From NCBI RefSeq assembly GCF_003416885.1, contig NZ_QVPD01000014.1, positions 1 through 58,666 on the forward strand: a DNA stretch of 58,666 nucleotides. The letters are read 5' to 3'. The DNA comes from Cognatiluteimonas weifangensis (GTDB taxonomy: Bacteria; Pseudomonadota; Gammaproteobacteria; Xanthomonadales; Xanthomonadaceae). The notes below the pieces were generated by a model that was not told the origin of the DNA, made no database searches, and worked only from the letters and a program-made list of their open reading frames with translations. Position numbers and translations under genes: made by a program. Within the stretch, counting starts at the first letter, position 1. Every line of letters starts with the position of its first letter. Positions 51,640 to 58,666 of this stretch are shown here, in pieces.

Positions 51640-52130
51640 GGGCGGGCGGAGATGGACCGGGTGTCTGCGCCTCCTGGCGACGCCCTGTCTTCAAGTCGGG
51701 GCGCGGGCCATGCCTGGCCTGACTTCTAGTGATGGCCTGCTCTTGTGGGATCGAACTTCGGCAGGAGTCGCCGCCCGTCGGGATGAGGTGCTGCGTCCTT
51801 CTGACGACGTCCTGCCTAGTGGCGGCGCGGGCCATGCCTGGTCTGACTTCTAGTCATGGCCTGCTCTTGTGGGATCGAGCTTCGGCAGGAGTCGCCGCCC
51901 GTCGGGATGAGGTGCTGCGTCCTTCTGACGACGTCCTGCCTAGTGGCGGCGCGGACCATGCCTGGTCTGACTTCTAGTCATGGCCTGCTCTTGTGGGATC
52001 GAGCTTCGGCCGGAGTCGCCGCCCGGCGGGCTGGGGGTGCTGCGCCCTCCTGACGACCTCCTGTCTTTAAGTCGGGTCGTGGACCATCCCTGGTCCACTC
52101 TCCGCACCCCCAGCCCGCCGGCCGGCGACT
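51640..52130 (+). repeat. Composite repeat locus D: tandem R1 units and R1 hairpin
   Basis: R1 units repeat with an exact 124-bp period (ATGGCCTGCTCTTGTGGGAT at 51732, 51856 and 51980), preceded by a diverged unit at about 51650. The final unit forms the 117-bp hairpin module. Its left arm is 52014-52040 and its right arm 52104-52130, with one mismatch in 27, around a GGACCAT/TGGTCC inner stem. Frames open across this region are translations of the repeats. Confidence 0.85.
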
Positions 52131-52201
52131 TCGCGAGATTGGCGTCCATCGCTTCTGGTTGGTTTTCTCTACAAGCGCCGACTCACTTGCCAGAAGCCGG
52201 T

Positions 52202-52531
52202 GGCCCGGCCTGTGCGGGACCGTCGGCGGCATGGATGCCGCCGAGGAGCCTACAGGGATGTATTCACGGCGTGTCCCGCACAGGCCGGGCCACCGGCTTC
52301 CCCCGCAGAGATTCCCACGCTTGAGGGATGCATTCACCACGTGCCCCGCACAGGCCGGCTGCCGGCTTCCCCCACGGAGGTTTTCGCGCTTGAGGGATGC
52401 ATTCACCACGTGCCCCGCACAGGCCGGCTGCCGGCTTCCCCCACGGAGGTTTTCGCGCTTGAGGGATGCATTCACCGCGTGCCCCGCATGGGCCGGCTGC
52501 CGGCTTCCCCCATGGAGGTTTTCGCATTCGG
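52202..52531 (+). repeat. Composite repeat locus D: R2 hairpin head and four R2 units
   Basis: The R2 left arm GGCCCGGCCTGTGCGGGAC (52202-52220) and right arm (52273-52291) again lie 90 bp end to end, 71 bp after the R1 right arm. Four R2 units follow: 52261-52330 (70 bp), 52331-52399 and 52400-52468 (69 bp each, identical), and a partial copy at 52469-52531. Region 52532-52714 holds no supported feature. Confidence 0.85.
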
Positions 52532-52714
52532 GAGAAGAACCTTTTCCGCAGCATCCGCCGGCGAACTGCGGTGCCGGCTTTGATCGCCCCTCTCCGCAAG
52601 AGAACAGGGCATCGGCTGCAGGGAGCGCCACTTCTCGGCGCTTGCACCACGCACCCTCCATCCTGCCCTCCCTGCAGGCAGGGGAGACGAGGGTGTCGCG
52701 CTGCGCGCAACGGT

Positions 52715-53458
52715 TTACCCGATGGGGCCGTAGAACCTGTCCAGGTGCGCGGCCACCTGCGGCATCGCGTGCTTCAGGGTGCGCGGATCGCTGAAGTGGT
52801 ATTCGCTGACGACGGCGAAGAATTCCTCCGGCGCCTCGGCGGCGTAGGGATCGATCGCGCTGCGGCGGCCGCGGTCGACGCTGCGGACGAGGGCGTCATA
52901 GGCCTGCTGGAAATCGCGCGCCCATTCGCGCTGCCAGGCGCGCGGCAGCGGCGGGGTGCCGTCGAGCACGCCGTCGAGCGCGTCGAGCTTGTGCGCCATC
53001 TCGTGCACCGCCACGCAGTAGCCGGCGCCCGGGTCGGCGATGTCGGCCTGGACGTCGGCCCAGGACAGGATCAGCGGCCCGGCTTCCCAGGCTTCGCCGA
53101 TCAGTTCGTCGTCCCACTGGTGCAGCACGCCGGCGGCGTCGACATGGCTGCGCTCGACCCGGAACGCGTCCGGATACACCAGCAGTTGCGCCCAGCCGTG
53201 CAGGCCTTCGGCGCCGAAGCGCAGCAGCGGCAGGCAGCACAAGGCTGCCAGCTGCACGCGCTGGCCGGGGTCGAGCGTCAGGCCGCCCAGCGGAGTGATG
53301 GTCTTGTCGGCGAGGAAGCGCGCGGCGAGCGCGGCCAGCGTCGCGTCGCGTGCGGGGTCCAGCGCCCGCAGCCACGGCAGGTCGTGGCGTGCGGCCTGCC
53401 ACAGGGCGGGGTCGATCGGGGCGGGGCCGCGGCGCAGGCGGCGGATCAGTCCGAACAT
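52715..53458 (-). CDS. mtfA: Zinc-dependent peptidase MtfA
   Basis: A 247-residue cytosolic metallopeptidase of the MtfA/DgsA-inactivator family. The zinc motif is VHEMAHKLDALDG (His152, Glu153, His156), with the third ligand predicted in PEEFFAVVSEYHFS (around Glu211). In E. coli MtfA binds the repressor Mlc and so affects glucose-PTS expression. The start lies 22 bp after the small exported protein gene, so they may form an operon. It ends beside repeat locus D, convergent with phoQ. Confidence 0.9.
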   Translation of the reverse strand: MFGLIRRLRRGPAPIDPALWQAARHDLPWLRALDPARDATLAALAARFLADKTITPLGGLTLDPGQRVQLAALCCLPLLRFGAEGLHGWAQLLVYPDAFRVERSHVDAAGVLHQWDDELIGEAWEAGPLILSWADVQADIADPGAGYCVAVHEMAHKLDALDGVLDGTPPLPRAWQREWARDFQQAYDALVRSVDRGRRSAIDPYAAEAPEEFFAVVSEYHFSDPRTLKHAMPQVAAHLDRFYGPIG

Positions 53459-53480
53459 GCGCGGAGCGCGCGCTCCGGGG

Positions 53481-53780
53481 TCAGCGGAACATGCCCGGCA
53501 GGAAGCTGTGCCAGCGCGGCGTGTGGCTGCTGCCGTCGTCGCTGCCGCTGCCGCGCACCGTGATCACCGGCTTGATCTTGCCGTTGCGGCTCGCGGCCGC
53601 GGGCGCAGCCGGCTTGTCCGCCGGGGTGGCCGGCGCTGGAGTGGCGTCGGGGCAGCTGCCGCCGTCGCCGTTGGGACCGTGCAGGCGCACGTCGCGCCCC
53701 GTCGCCATCGCGCCGGCGGACAGCAGCAGCAGGCAGGGCAGCAGGTAACGGGAGCCTTGGATGGAGCGCGAGGCGGGCAT
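53481..53780 (-). CDS. Small exported protein of unknown function
   Basis: A 99-residue protein with a signal peptide (GSRYLLPCLLLLSAGAMATG), a disordered Pro/Ala middle and a conserved-looking end (NGKIKPVITVRGSGSDDGSS, then TPRWHSFLPGMFR). No family was recognised. On the minus strand a CAGGAT hexamer lies seven bases before the ATG, so it may be leaderless. It lies upstream of mtfA and is divergent from birA. Confidence 0.65.
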   Translation of the reverse strand: MPASRSIQGSRYLLPCLLLLSAGAMATGRDVRLHGPNGDGGSCPDATPAPATPADKPAAPAAASRNGKIKPVITVRGSGSDDGSSHTPRWHSFLPGMFR

Positions 53781-53898
53781 GGCGGCAATCCTGACGGGAC
53801 GCACGGGCCGAGGGGCAAGCCCGCACTATAGCGTGGATGCCGGCGGGGCGCGGAAGGTTGCATGCTGCGGCGCAGCAGATTTTCCCCGTCGCTTCCGG

Positions 53899-53904
53899 CA
53901 GACT
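53899..53904 (+). promoter_or_regulatory. -10 hexamer before the birA leader frame
   Basis: CAGACT ends six bases before a GTG at 53911, the same spacing as at other predicted leaderless starts. Confidence 0.35.
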
Positions 53905-53910
53905 GCCGGC

Positions 53911-53973
53911 GTGAGCGCCGATCCCGACCTGTCCCCCCGCGCCGCGGCGCCTGCCGTCGCCTGCGCGTCGTGA
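53911..53973 (+). CDS. Possible 20-codon upstream frame coupled to birA
   Basis: A GTG at 53911 opens a 20-codon frame (VSADPDLSPRAAAPAVACAS). Its TGA overlaps the GTG start of birA (GTGA). With a -10 hexamer six bases upstream, this would be a leaderless leader peptide that delivers ribosomes to birA, which lacks a Shine-Dalgarno of its own. It may be a chance frame. Confidence 0.35.
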   Translation: MSADPDLSPRAAAPAVACAS

Positions 53974-54968
53974 ACGAGCGCGACCTGCTCGTGCGCCTGC
54001 TGCAGGGGCCGGCCAGCGGTGCGGCCCTGGCCCGCGCCGCGGGCCAGACCCGGGCGGCGATCTGGAAGCACGTGCAGGCCCTGCGTGCGGCCGGCGTCGC
54101 CATCGCCGTGCAACCCGGGCGCGGCTACACCCTGGCGCAACCGCTGCAGCTGCTCGACGCCAAAGCGATCCTGGCGCAGCTGGCGCCGGTGTCGCGCGCC
54201 GCGATCGCGACCCTGGACGTCGCCTGGTCGCTGGATTCGACCAACTCGGAGCTGCTGCGGCGGCCGCCGCCGGCGCACGGCGCCGCAGTGCTGCTGGCCG
54301 AGCGCCAGAGCGGCGGTCGCGGCCGCCGGGGCCGGCACTGGGTCTCGCCGCTGGCGGCCAACCTGTACCTGTCGCTGGCACGCAATTTCGGCGGCGGCCT
54401 GGCGCGGCTGCCGGGGTTGAGCCTGGTGGCCGGCATCGCCAGCGCCGAAGCGCTGCACACGCTGGGCTTCAAGCAGGTGCGCCTGAAATGGCCCAACGAC
54501 CTGGTCGTCGCCGATGCCGCCGCAACGGGCCCGGAGTCGGCGTTGCGCAAGCTCGGTGGCCTGTTGACCGAGGGCGGCGGCGAGGTCGCCGGCCCCGCGC
54601 GCGCGGTGCTCGGGCTGGGCCTCAACGTGGCGATGCCGGCCGGCGCGATGGCGGCGATCGCGCAGCCCTGGACCGACCTGGCGACGCTCGCCGGTGGCGC
54701 CGTGCCGGCGCGCAACACGCTGGCGGCGGCGCTGCTGACGCACTGGCTGCCGGCGCTGGCGGACTTCGACGCGCACGGGCTGGCGCCATTCCTGCCGCGC
54801 TATGCGCGCCTGGACGCGCTGGCCGGCCGCGAGGTGCTGCTGCACGCCGAGGGCGGCACGCGCTGCGCCCATGCGCTCGGCCTGGCCGCCGACGGCGCGC
54901 TGCGGGTGCGCATCGGCGCCGTCGAGCACAGCGTCCATGCCGGCGAAGTCAGCGTGCGCGCGGCATGA
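53970..54968 (+). CDS. birA: Biotin-[acetyl-CoA-carboxylase] ligase / biotin repressor BirA
   Basis: A 332-residue bifunctional protein. It has an N-terminal winged helix (residues 1-60, LARAAGQTRAAIWKHVQALR), the catalytic domain with the biotinyl-AMP loop ERQSGGRGRRGRHWVSP, the KWPNDLVV motif and a C-terminal SH3-like domain. It attaches biotin to AccB and can repress biotin genes. The GTG at 53970 begins the family sequence. It lies 10 bp before coaX, a pairing common in gammaproteobacteria. Confidence 0.93.
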   Translation: MNERDLLVRLLQGPASGAALARAAGQTRAAIWKHVQALRAAGVAIAVQPGRGYTLAQPLQLLDAKAILAQLAPVSRAAIATLDVAWSLDSTNSELLRRPPPAHGAAVLLAERQSGGRGRRGRHWVSPLAANLYLSLARNFGGGLARLPGLSLVAGIASAEALHTLGFKQVRLKWPNDLVVADAAATGPESALRKLGGLLTEGGGEVAGPARAVLGLGLNVAMPAGAMAAIAQPWTDLATLAGGAVPARNTLAAALLTHWLPALADFDAHGLAPFLPRYARLDALAGREVLLHAEGGTRCAHALGLAADGALRVRIGAVEHSVHAGEVSVRAA

Positions 54969-54978
54969 GGGCGCGGGC

Positions 54979-55710
54979 ATGAACACATGGCTGTTCGACC
55001 TCGGCAACAGCCGTCTCAAGTGCGCACCGCTGCATGCGGGCACGGTCGGTGCAGGGTTCGCGGTCGACCACGACGGCGCCATCCTGCCCGCCGACTGGCA
55101 GCGACCGCTGCCTGCGCGCTTCGACCATGCGGTGGTTGCCAGCGTGGCGGCGCCGGCCGTGACCGTGGCCTTGCTGGACGCACTGACCGGGCATTGCGAC
55201 CGGATCGCCCGGGTGCGCACACAGGCGCGCTGCGGCGGCGTGCGCATCGCCTACCGACAGCCGCAACACCTGGGCGTGGACCGGTTCCTCGCGCTGCTGG
55301 CGGCGCATACGCGCACGCGGCATGCGGCGCTGATCGTCGGCGTCGGCACCGCGCTGACCCTGGACCTGCTGGACGCCGACGGCCTGCACCGCGGCGGCCG
55401 CATCGCGCCCGCGCCCGCACTGATGCGCGCGGCGCTGCATGCGCGCGTGCCGCAGCTGCCCGCGGCCGGCGGCGCCTACGCCGAGTTCGCCGACGACACC
55501 GACGATGCGCTGGTCTCGGGCTGCGAGGGCGCCGCGCTCGGCCTGATCGCGCGCAGCCGCGAGGCCGCCGCCAGCCTGCTCGACGCGCCGCCGCAGGTGC
55601 TGCTGCATGGCGGCGGTGCGGCCGCATTGCTGCCGCGCCTGGCGGACGCCGTGCATGCGCCGGCGCTGGTGCTGGAAGGCCTGGCGCAGTGGCAGCGCAG
55701 TGCCGGCTGA
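54979..55710 (+). CDS. coaX: Type III pantothenate kinase CoaX
   Basis: Phosphorylates pantothenate, the first step of coenzyme A synthesis. The 243-residue product keeps the N-terminal phosphate loop LFDLGNSRLK, the QPQHLGVDRFLALLAA segment and the LHRGGRIAPAPALMRAALH region. At the position of the usual DxGTA catalytic loop it reads VGVGTALTLDLL, with Gly in place of the expected Asp. I recall the same change in xanthomonad homologues, so it is probably a lineage trait. It follows birA by ten bases and has GAGGG as ribosome site. Confidence 0.9.
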   Translation: MNTWLFDLGNSRLKCAPLHAGTVGAGFAVDHDGAILPADWQRPLPARFDHAVVASVAAPAVTVALLDALTGHCDRIARVRTQARCGGVRIAYRQPQHLGVDRFLALLAAHTRTRHAALIVGVGTALTLDLLDADGLHRGGRIAPAPALMRAALHARVPQLPAAGGAYAEFADDTDDALVSGCEGAALGLIARSREAAASLLDAPPQVLLHGGGAAALLPRLADAVHAPALVLEGLAQWQRSAG

Positions 55711-55750
55711 AGCGGCGCGGCCCGGCTCGCGGCGTGCGCCGCACGGCGCT

Positions 55751-55756
55751 TAGAAT
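55751..55756 (+). promoter_or_regulatory. -10 hexamer, predicted leaderless start
   Basis: TAGAAT ends six bases before the ATG at 55763, with no Shine-Dalgarno. Confidence 0.45.
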
Positions 55757-55762
55757 CGCCGC

Positions 55763-56449
55763 ATGTTCGCGCGCGCCCTGATCGTCCTGCTGCTGGTGCT
55801 CAACTTCGGCGTTGCCGCGTGGTGGAGCCTGCGTCCGGCACCGGTGCCGGTCGCGGTCGCACAACCCGAGGGCGTGGCGCGACTGCAACTGCTCGGCGAG
55901 GTGCCGGCAGCGGCGCGGCCTGCGCCCGTCGCGACTGCCGAGGCGCCGCCGTCGTCGACGGCGCCCGCGCGGCCGGAGGTTGCCGCCGCCGTGCAGTGCG
56001 TCAGTTTCGGCCCGTATCCGGATGCGGCGACCGCGGCCGCCGCGCGCGTGCGCCTGCAGCCGCTGGTGCAGCGCATCGTCGTACGCACGCCAGCGGCGGG
56101 TACGGACGGCGCCTGGCGCGTGTACCTGCCGCGGTTGCCGACCGCCGAAGCGGCGCAGGCGATGGCGCAGCGCATCGCCGCTGCCGGTTTCGGCGATTAC
56201 CTGGTGCTGCGCGAGGGCGCGGACGCCAACACGATCGCGCTGGGGCGCTACAGCAGCGAAAGCGGTGCCCGTCGGCGCGCGGCGACGCTGGTCGCCGCCG
56301 GGTTTCCCGCCCGCGCCGAGGCGCTCGGGCACGGACCCGCGGCGATCTGGCTGGACGTCGCTGCTGCTGCCGGTTTCGACGCCGTGCACGCGCAGGCGCT
56401 GGCGGCCGCACCCGGTCGCCGGCCGCTGGATTGCGCCCGCCTGCGTTAG
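55763..56449 (+). CDS. SPOR-domain membrane protein
   Basis: A 228-residue protein with an N-terminal membrane anchor (ALIVLLLVLNFGVAAWWSL), a Pro/Ala linker and two SPOR-like repeats. The first is around residues 75-120 (CVSFGPYPDAATAAAARVRL) and the second around 140-185 (YLVLREGADANTIALGRYSS). SPOR domains bind denuded peptidoglycan, often at the division site. It follows birA and coaX, an order seen in related genomes, but has its own predicted leaderless promoter. Its exact role in the cell wall is not known. Confidence 0.85.
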   Translation: MFARALIVLLLVLNFGVAAWWSLRPAPVPVAVAQPEGVARLQLLGEVPAAARPAPVATAEAPPSSTAPARPEVAAAVQCVSFGPYPDAATAAAARVRLQPLVQRIVVRTPAAGTDGAWRVYLPRLPTAEAAQAMAQRIAAAGFGDYLVLREGADANTIALGRYSSESGARRRAATLVAAGFPARAEALGHGPAAIWLDVAAAAGFDAVHAQALAAAPGRRPLDCARLR

Positions 56450-56507
56450 CGCGGCGGGCGGTTGCCATCGCGCCCCACGTGCGGCAGGGTCGGCGCGGAC
56501 GCTGCGC

Positions 56508-56513
56508 TAGAAT
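56508..56513 (+). promoter_or_regulatory. -10 element of tRNA-Thr
   Basis: TAGAAT lies 12 bases upstream of the mature tRNA 5' end. The -35 region is weak. Confidence 0.45.
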
Positions 56514-56525
56514 GCATGCCCACGC

Positions 56526-56601
56526 GCCGGCATAGCTCAGTCGGTAGAGCAACCGCCTTGTAAGCGGTAGGTCCCCAGTTCGAATCCGGGTGCCGGCACC
56601 A
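56526..56601 (+). tRNA. tRNA-Thr (UGU)
   Basis: A 76-nt cloverleaf with acceptor stem GCCGGCA/TGCCGGC, D-arm GCTCAGTCGGTAGAGC, anticodon arm ACCGC-CTTGTAA-GCGGT with anticodon TGT, a TTCGAAT T-loop and an encoded CCA end (56599-56601). It reads ACA codons, which are rare in this GC-rich genome. Confidence 0.97.
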
Positions 56602-56698
56602 GCCAGGAGTGGCCGATGACTGCAATGACTGCGATCCATGCGATGGCAACGAGGGTGGCACCGGCGTCCGCGGGCCTGCACCGCGCAGGAGCCGTGCG

Positions 56699-57622
56699 AT
56701 GAACCGCCGCTACCCGCCGGTCTCGCTGATCGGCGCGCCCACCGACATCGGCGCCGGCGATCGCGGCGCGCTGCTGGGGCCGGACGCGCTGCGCATCGCC
56801 GGCCTCGGCGCGGCGCTGGCTGCACGCGGCGTCGACGTGGCCGATCGCGGCAACCTCACCGGCCCGCGCAACCCGTGGCAGCCGCCGATCGACGGCTACC
56901 GCCATCTGCCCGAAGTAGTGGCCTGGAACCGCGCGGTGATGGAAGCGGTGGGCGCCGAACTGCGCGAGGGTCGTCTGCCGATCCTGCTCGGCGGCGACCA
57001 TTGCCTGGGGATCGGCTCGATCACCGCGGTGGCCCGGCATTGCCGCGACACCGGCAAGCGGCTGCGGGTGCTGTGGCTGGACGCGCACGCCGACTTCAAC
57101 ACCCACGATGTCACCCCCTCGGGCAACATCCACGGCATGCCGGTGGCCTGCCTGTGCGGGATCGGCCCCGACGCGCTCACGCACCTGGGCGGCGATGCCC
57201 CGGCGCTGTCGCCGGCGCAGGTGCGGCAGGTCGGCATCCGCTCGGTGGACGAGGGCGAGAAGCGGCTGGTCAAGGAACACGGCCTGGACGTCTACGACAT
57301 GCGCTACATCGACGAGGTCGGGATGAAGCGCACGATGGAGGAGGCGCTCGCCGGCGTCGACGCCGACACCCACCTGCACGTCAGCTTCGACGTCGACTTC
57401 CTCGACCCGAGCATCGCCCCGGGCGTGGGCACCACGGTGCCGGGCGGGCCCAACTACCGCGAGGCGCAGCTGGTGATGGAGATGATCGCCGACAGCGGCC
57501 GCCTGGGCTCGCTGGACATCGTCGAGCTCAATCCGACCCTGGACACCCGCAACCGCACCGCGCTGCTGGCGGTCGACCTGGTCGAGAGCCTGTTCGGCAA
57601 GTCGACCCTGATGCGCGACTAG
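56699..57622 (+). CDS. rocF: Arginase
   Basis: A 307-residue manganese enzyme hydrolysing arginine to ornithine and urea. The metal ligands are in GGDHCLGIGS (His101), WLDAHADFN (Asp128, His130, Asp132) and SFDVDFLDP (Asp231, Asp233). The length and motifs are those of classical arginases rather than agmatinases. GCAGGAGCC precedes the ATG; the in-frame extension to 56609 runs back to the tRNA and is rejected. No ornithine-using gene is adjacent. Confidence 0.94.
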   Translation: MNRRYPPVSLIGAPTDIGAGDRGALLGPDALRIAGLGAALAARGVDVADRGNLTGPRNPWQPPIDGYRHLPEVVAWNRAVMEAVGAELREGRLPILLGGDHCLGIGSITAVARHCRDTGKRLRVLWLDAHADFNTHDVTPSGNIHGMPVACLCGIGPDALTHLGGDAPALSPAQVRQVGIRSVDEGEKRLVKEHGLDVYDMRYIDEVGMKRTMEEALAGVDADTHLHVSFDVDFLDPSIAPGVGTTVPGGPNYREAQLVMEMIADSGRLGSLDIVELNPTLDTRNRTALLAVDLVESLFGKSTLMRD

Positions 57623-57944
57623 GGAAGTCCGGAAACTGCCGCCGCCCCTGCAACAAGCGGGGTCCGGTGACTGCGATCCGCTGAAATGCGAAGACGCCGG
57701 ATGGACGGGTCTTCGCCTGCCGGAGAACTCCGCTTGCGCGGAACGTCGATCGACCGCGTTTGTTCCGTCCCTCCCGGGCGTACTGTCGTTCGCCAGGACC
57801 GACGCCGCGATTACCGGCGCCGGTGCGTTGCCTGAACGATCGCCCGCGGGTGCCGCGCCCGCGGCGGCAATTCCACGCCGGCTTCACGCAGCGCCGGGGT
57901 TTCATTGTCCGCGTGCTCCCTCCCCCGTGTGCAAGGAGAATCCC
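57623..57944. other. Intergenic region between arginase and entericidin genes
   Basis: A hairpin GCGAAGAC (57688-57695) / GTCTTCGC (57709-57716) without a T-run may end the arginase transcript. The rest holds no supported gene. A stress promoter for the entericidin gene is expected here but none was clear. Confidence 0.45.
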
Positions 57945-58103
57945 ATGAAGCGTTTGATCGCCGTGCTGGTGCTGGCCTGTTTTTCGACCACGGCCTTGAC
58001 CCTGACCGCCTGCAACACCATGGCCGGCGCCGGCAAGGACGTGCAGAAAGTCGGCGAGAAGGTCGAGCAGAAAGCCGAGGACTGCAAGGACGCCGAATGC
58101 TGA
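57945..58103 (+). CDS. Entericidin-family lipoprotein
   Basis: A 52-residue lipoprotein with a signal peptide and lipobox LTAC (Cys23), followed by NTMAGAGKDVQKVGEKVEQK, the entericidin EcnA/EcnB signature, and a C-terminal DCKDAEC. In E. coli EcnB is a bacteriolytic toxin induced in stationary phase and EcnA its antidote; solitary members in other genomes have no proven toxicity. AAGGAG lies before the ATG. A perfect terminator follows. Confidence 0.88.
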   Translation: MKRLIAVLVLACFSTTALTLTACNTMAGAGKDVQKVGEKVEQKAEDCKDAEC

Positions 58104-58176
58104 GCGCAGACATGCGCGCGCACGCGTGAAGTCCACAGGACAGGCGCGCCGCAGGCGTGCCGGCACGGATGCAGGG

Positions 58177-58207
58177 CGGGCCGGGAGCAATCCCGGCCCG
58201 TTTTTTT
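58177..58207 (+). terminator. Rho-independent terminator after the entericidin gene
   Basis: CGGGCCGGGA (58177-58186), loop GCAA and TCCCGGCCCG (58191-58200) form a perfect ten-base stem followed by seven T. Confidence 0.92.
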
Positions 58208-58666
58208 GGGTTCTTCCCTTCTCGCTTCTGGGATCGGCTTTGGACGCAGGTGTCGCTCGGCGAGCCGTGGGTGGCTGCGCTTCGCCGACGACATCCTGTC
58301 TCCGAGGATGGCCTGAAGAGGCGTTGCCGCCATCCCCGCGAAAACGGGGATCCAGGGTCTTCACGACGTCGAAAACAAGGCACGAGCAGGCGGGCATGTG
58401 CGTGCACCGCTTTCGCGACAATGACGGGGCGGTTGCAATCGTGAGATCGGCTTCGGAGGGAGTCGCCGCCCGGCGGACTGGGGGTGCTGCGCCCTCCTGA
58501 CGATGTCCTGTCTTCAAGTCGGGTCGTGGACCATCGGTGGCTTGCGTTCGTGAGATCGGCTTCGGACGGAGTCGCCGCCCGGCGGGCTGGGGGTGCTGCG
58601 CCCTCCTGACGACCTCCTGTCTTTAAGTCGGGTCGTGGACCCTCCATGGTCCACTCTCCGCACCCC
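58208..58666 (+). repeat. Composite repeat locus E: R1 units, cut by the window end
   Basis: A degenerate R1 fragment (about 58224-58317) is followed by clear units with AGTCGCCGCCCG at about 58460 and 58570, and the start of the R1 hairpin. The left arm is 58570-58596. The right arm begins GCACCCC at 58660 and is cut by the end of the window after seven bases. By analogy with loci B and D, the 278-bp core and R2 units should follow outside. Confidence 0.8.
58318..58437. repeat. REP/MITE-like element inside locus E
   Basis: CATCCCCGCGAAAACGGGGAT (centred 58331-58351), then CCAGGGTCTTCACGACGTC, and at the far end TTTCGCGACAATGACGGGG, the style of the widespread ATTCCCGCG-nnn-CGCGGGAAT REP pairs. 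It interrupts the R1 series, since normal R1 sequence lies on both sides. Confidence 0.5.

Noticed and set aside
52261..52531. CRISPR-like array of about 70-bp repeats
   Set aside because: The units are contiguous tandem repeats without unique spacers, far longer than CRISPR repeats, and no cas gene is present.
51729..52794. Open frames of 65-227 codons on both strands across loci A, B, D and E
   Set aside because: They are translations of R1/R2 repeats in several frames at once, with no domain and no ribosome sites; 124-bp units also shift frame each repeat.
56526..56601. tRNA-Thr as an attachment site for a genomic island
   Set aside because: Housekeeping genes lie on both sides and no partial tRNA copy or integrase was seen nearby.

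Overview
The window is very GC-rich DNA with short intergenic gaps. Its gene content (a DUF493-lipB pair, nadA-nadB, a PhoP/PhoQ pair, a birA-coaX-SPOR run, a DesK/DesR-type two-component system beside an ABC exporter, and a split class II ribonucleotide reductase) points to a gammaproteobacterium of the Xanthomonadaceae/Lysobacteraceae (Lysobacter, Luteimonas or a close relative). That placement is inference from gene order and protein style; no rRNA is present. Both ends of the window lie inside the same dispersed repeat family, so this is probably a whole assembly contig that broke at repeats.

Layout. 1-3716: repeat locus, DUF493 protein, lipoyl synthesis gene lipB, tail-specific protease prc. 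3830-4330: second repeat locus. 4391-7221: an Ada/MGMT-type DNA repair protein and two EamA exporters (yedA-like, rarD). 7261-11913 (minus): a four-gene MacAB-like efflux system, divergent from 12107-15628, an ABC-2 exporter with its own histidine kinase and response regulator. 15672-22638 (minus): leucyl aminopeptidase and HAD phosphatase; a cell-envelope cluster (DUF883, YqjE-like holin family, a small membrane protein, AI-2E family transporter); a DegQ-type periplasmic protease; and a small secreted protein. The secreted protein is divergent from a ToxR-like transmembrane regulator with a TPR domain at 22790-24691. 25170-29098: nrdJa, a histone H1-like gene, nrdJb. 29191-31059: an AT-richer island with one OLD-family ATPase/TOPRIM nuclease, a likely phage-defence gene. 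31298-36253: secreted proteins of unknown function, a universal stress protein with an FNR/Anr box, and a DGC-domain metal-binding protein. 36336-38884: nadA-nadB (NAD synthesis). 39093-48766: apt, EF-hand and other small secreted proteins, two HAD/CPxCG genes, an NlpE-like lipoprotein, a GFA enzyme, a GNAT acetyltransferase, dusA and an arginine-deiminase-like hydrolase. 48967-51587: small secreted protein, phoP, phoQ. 51640-52540: the largest repeat locus. 52715-57622: mtfA, birA, coaX, a SPOR protein, tRNA-Thr, arginase. 57945-58103: entericidin. 58208-58666: fourth repeat locus.

Two window-wide patterns stand out. First, all four repeat loci belong to one composite family on the same strand. 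About 125-bp units (R1) lie on the left, a fixed 278-bp core of two hairpin modules in the centre, and about 69-71-bp units (R2) on the right. Each flanking unit carries a sense arm that pairs with a single antisense arm in the core. Second, about ten genes have a TAnnnT-like -10 hexamer ending six (once seven) bases before the start codon, which predicts leaderless mRNAs.
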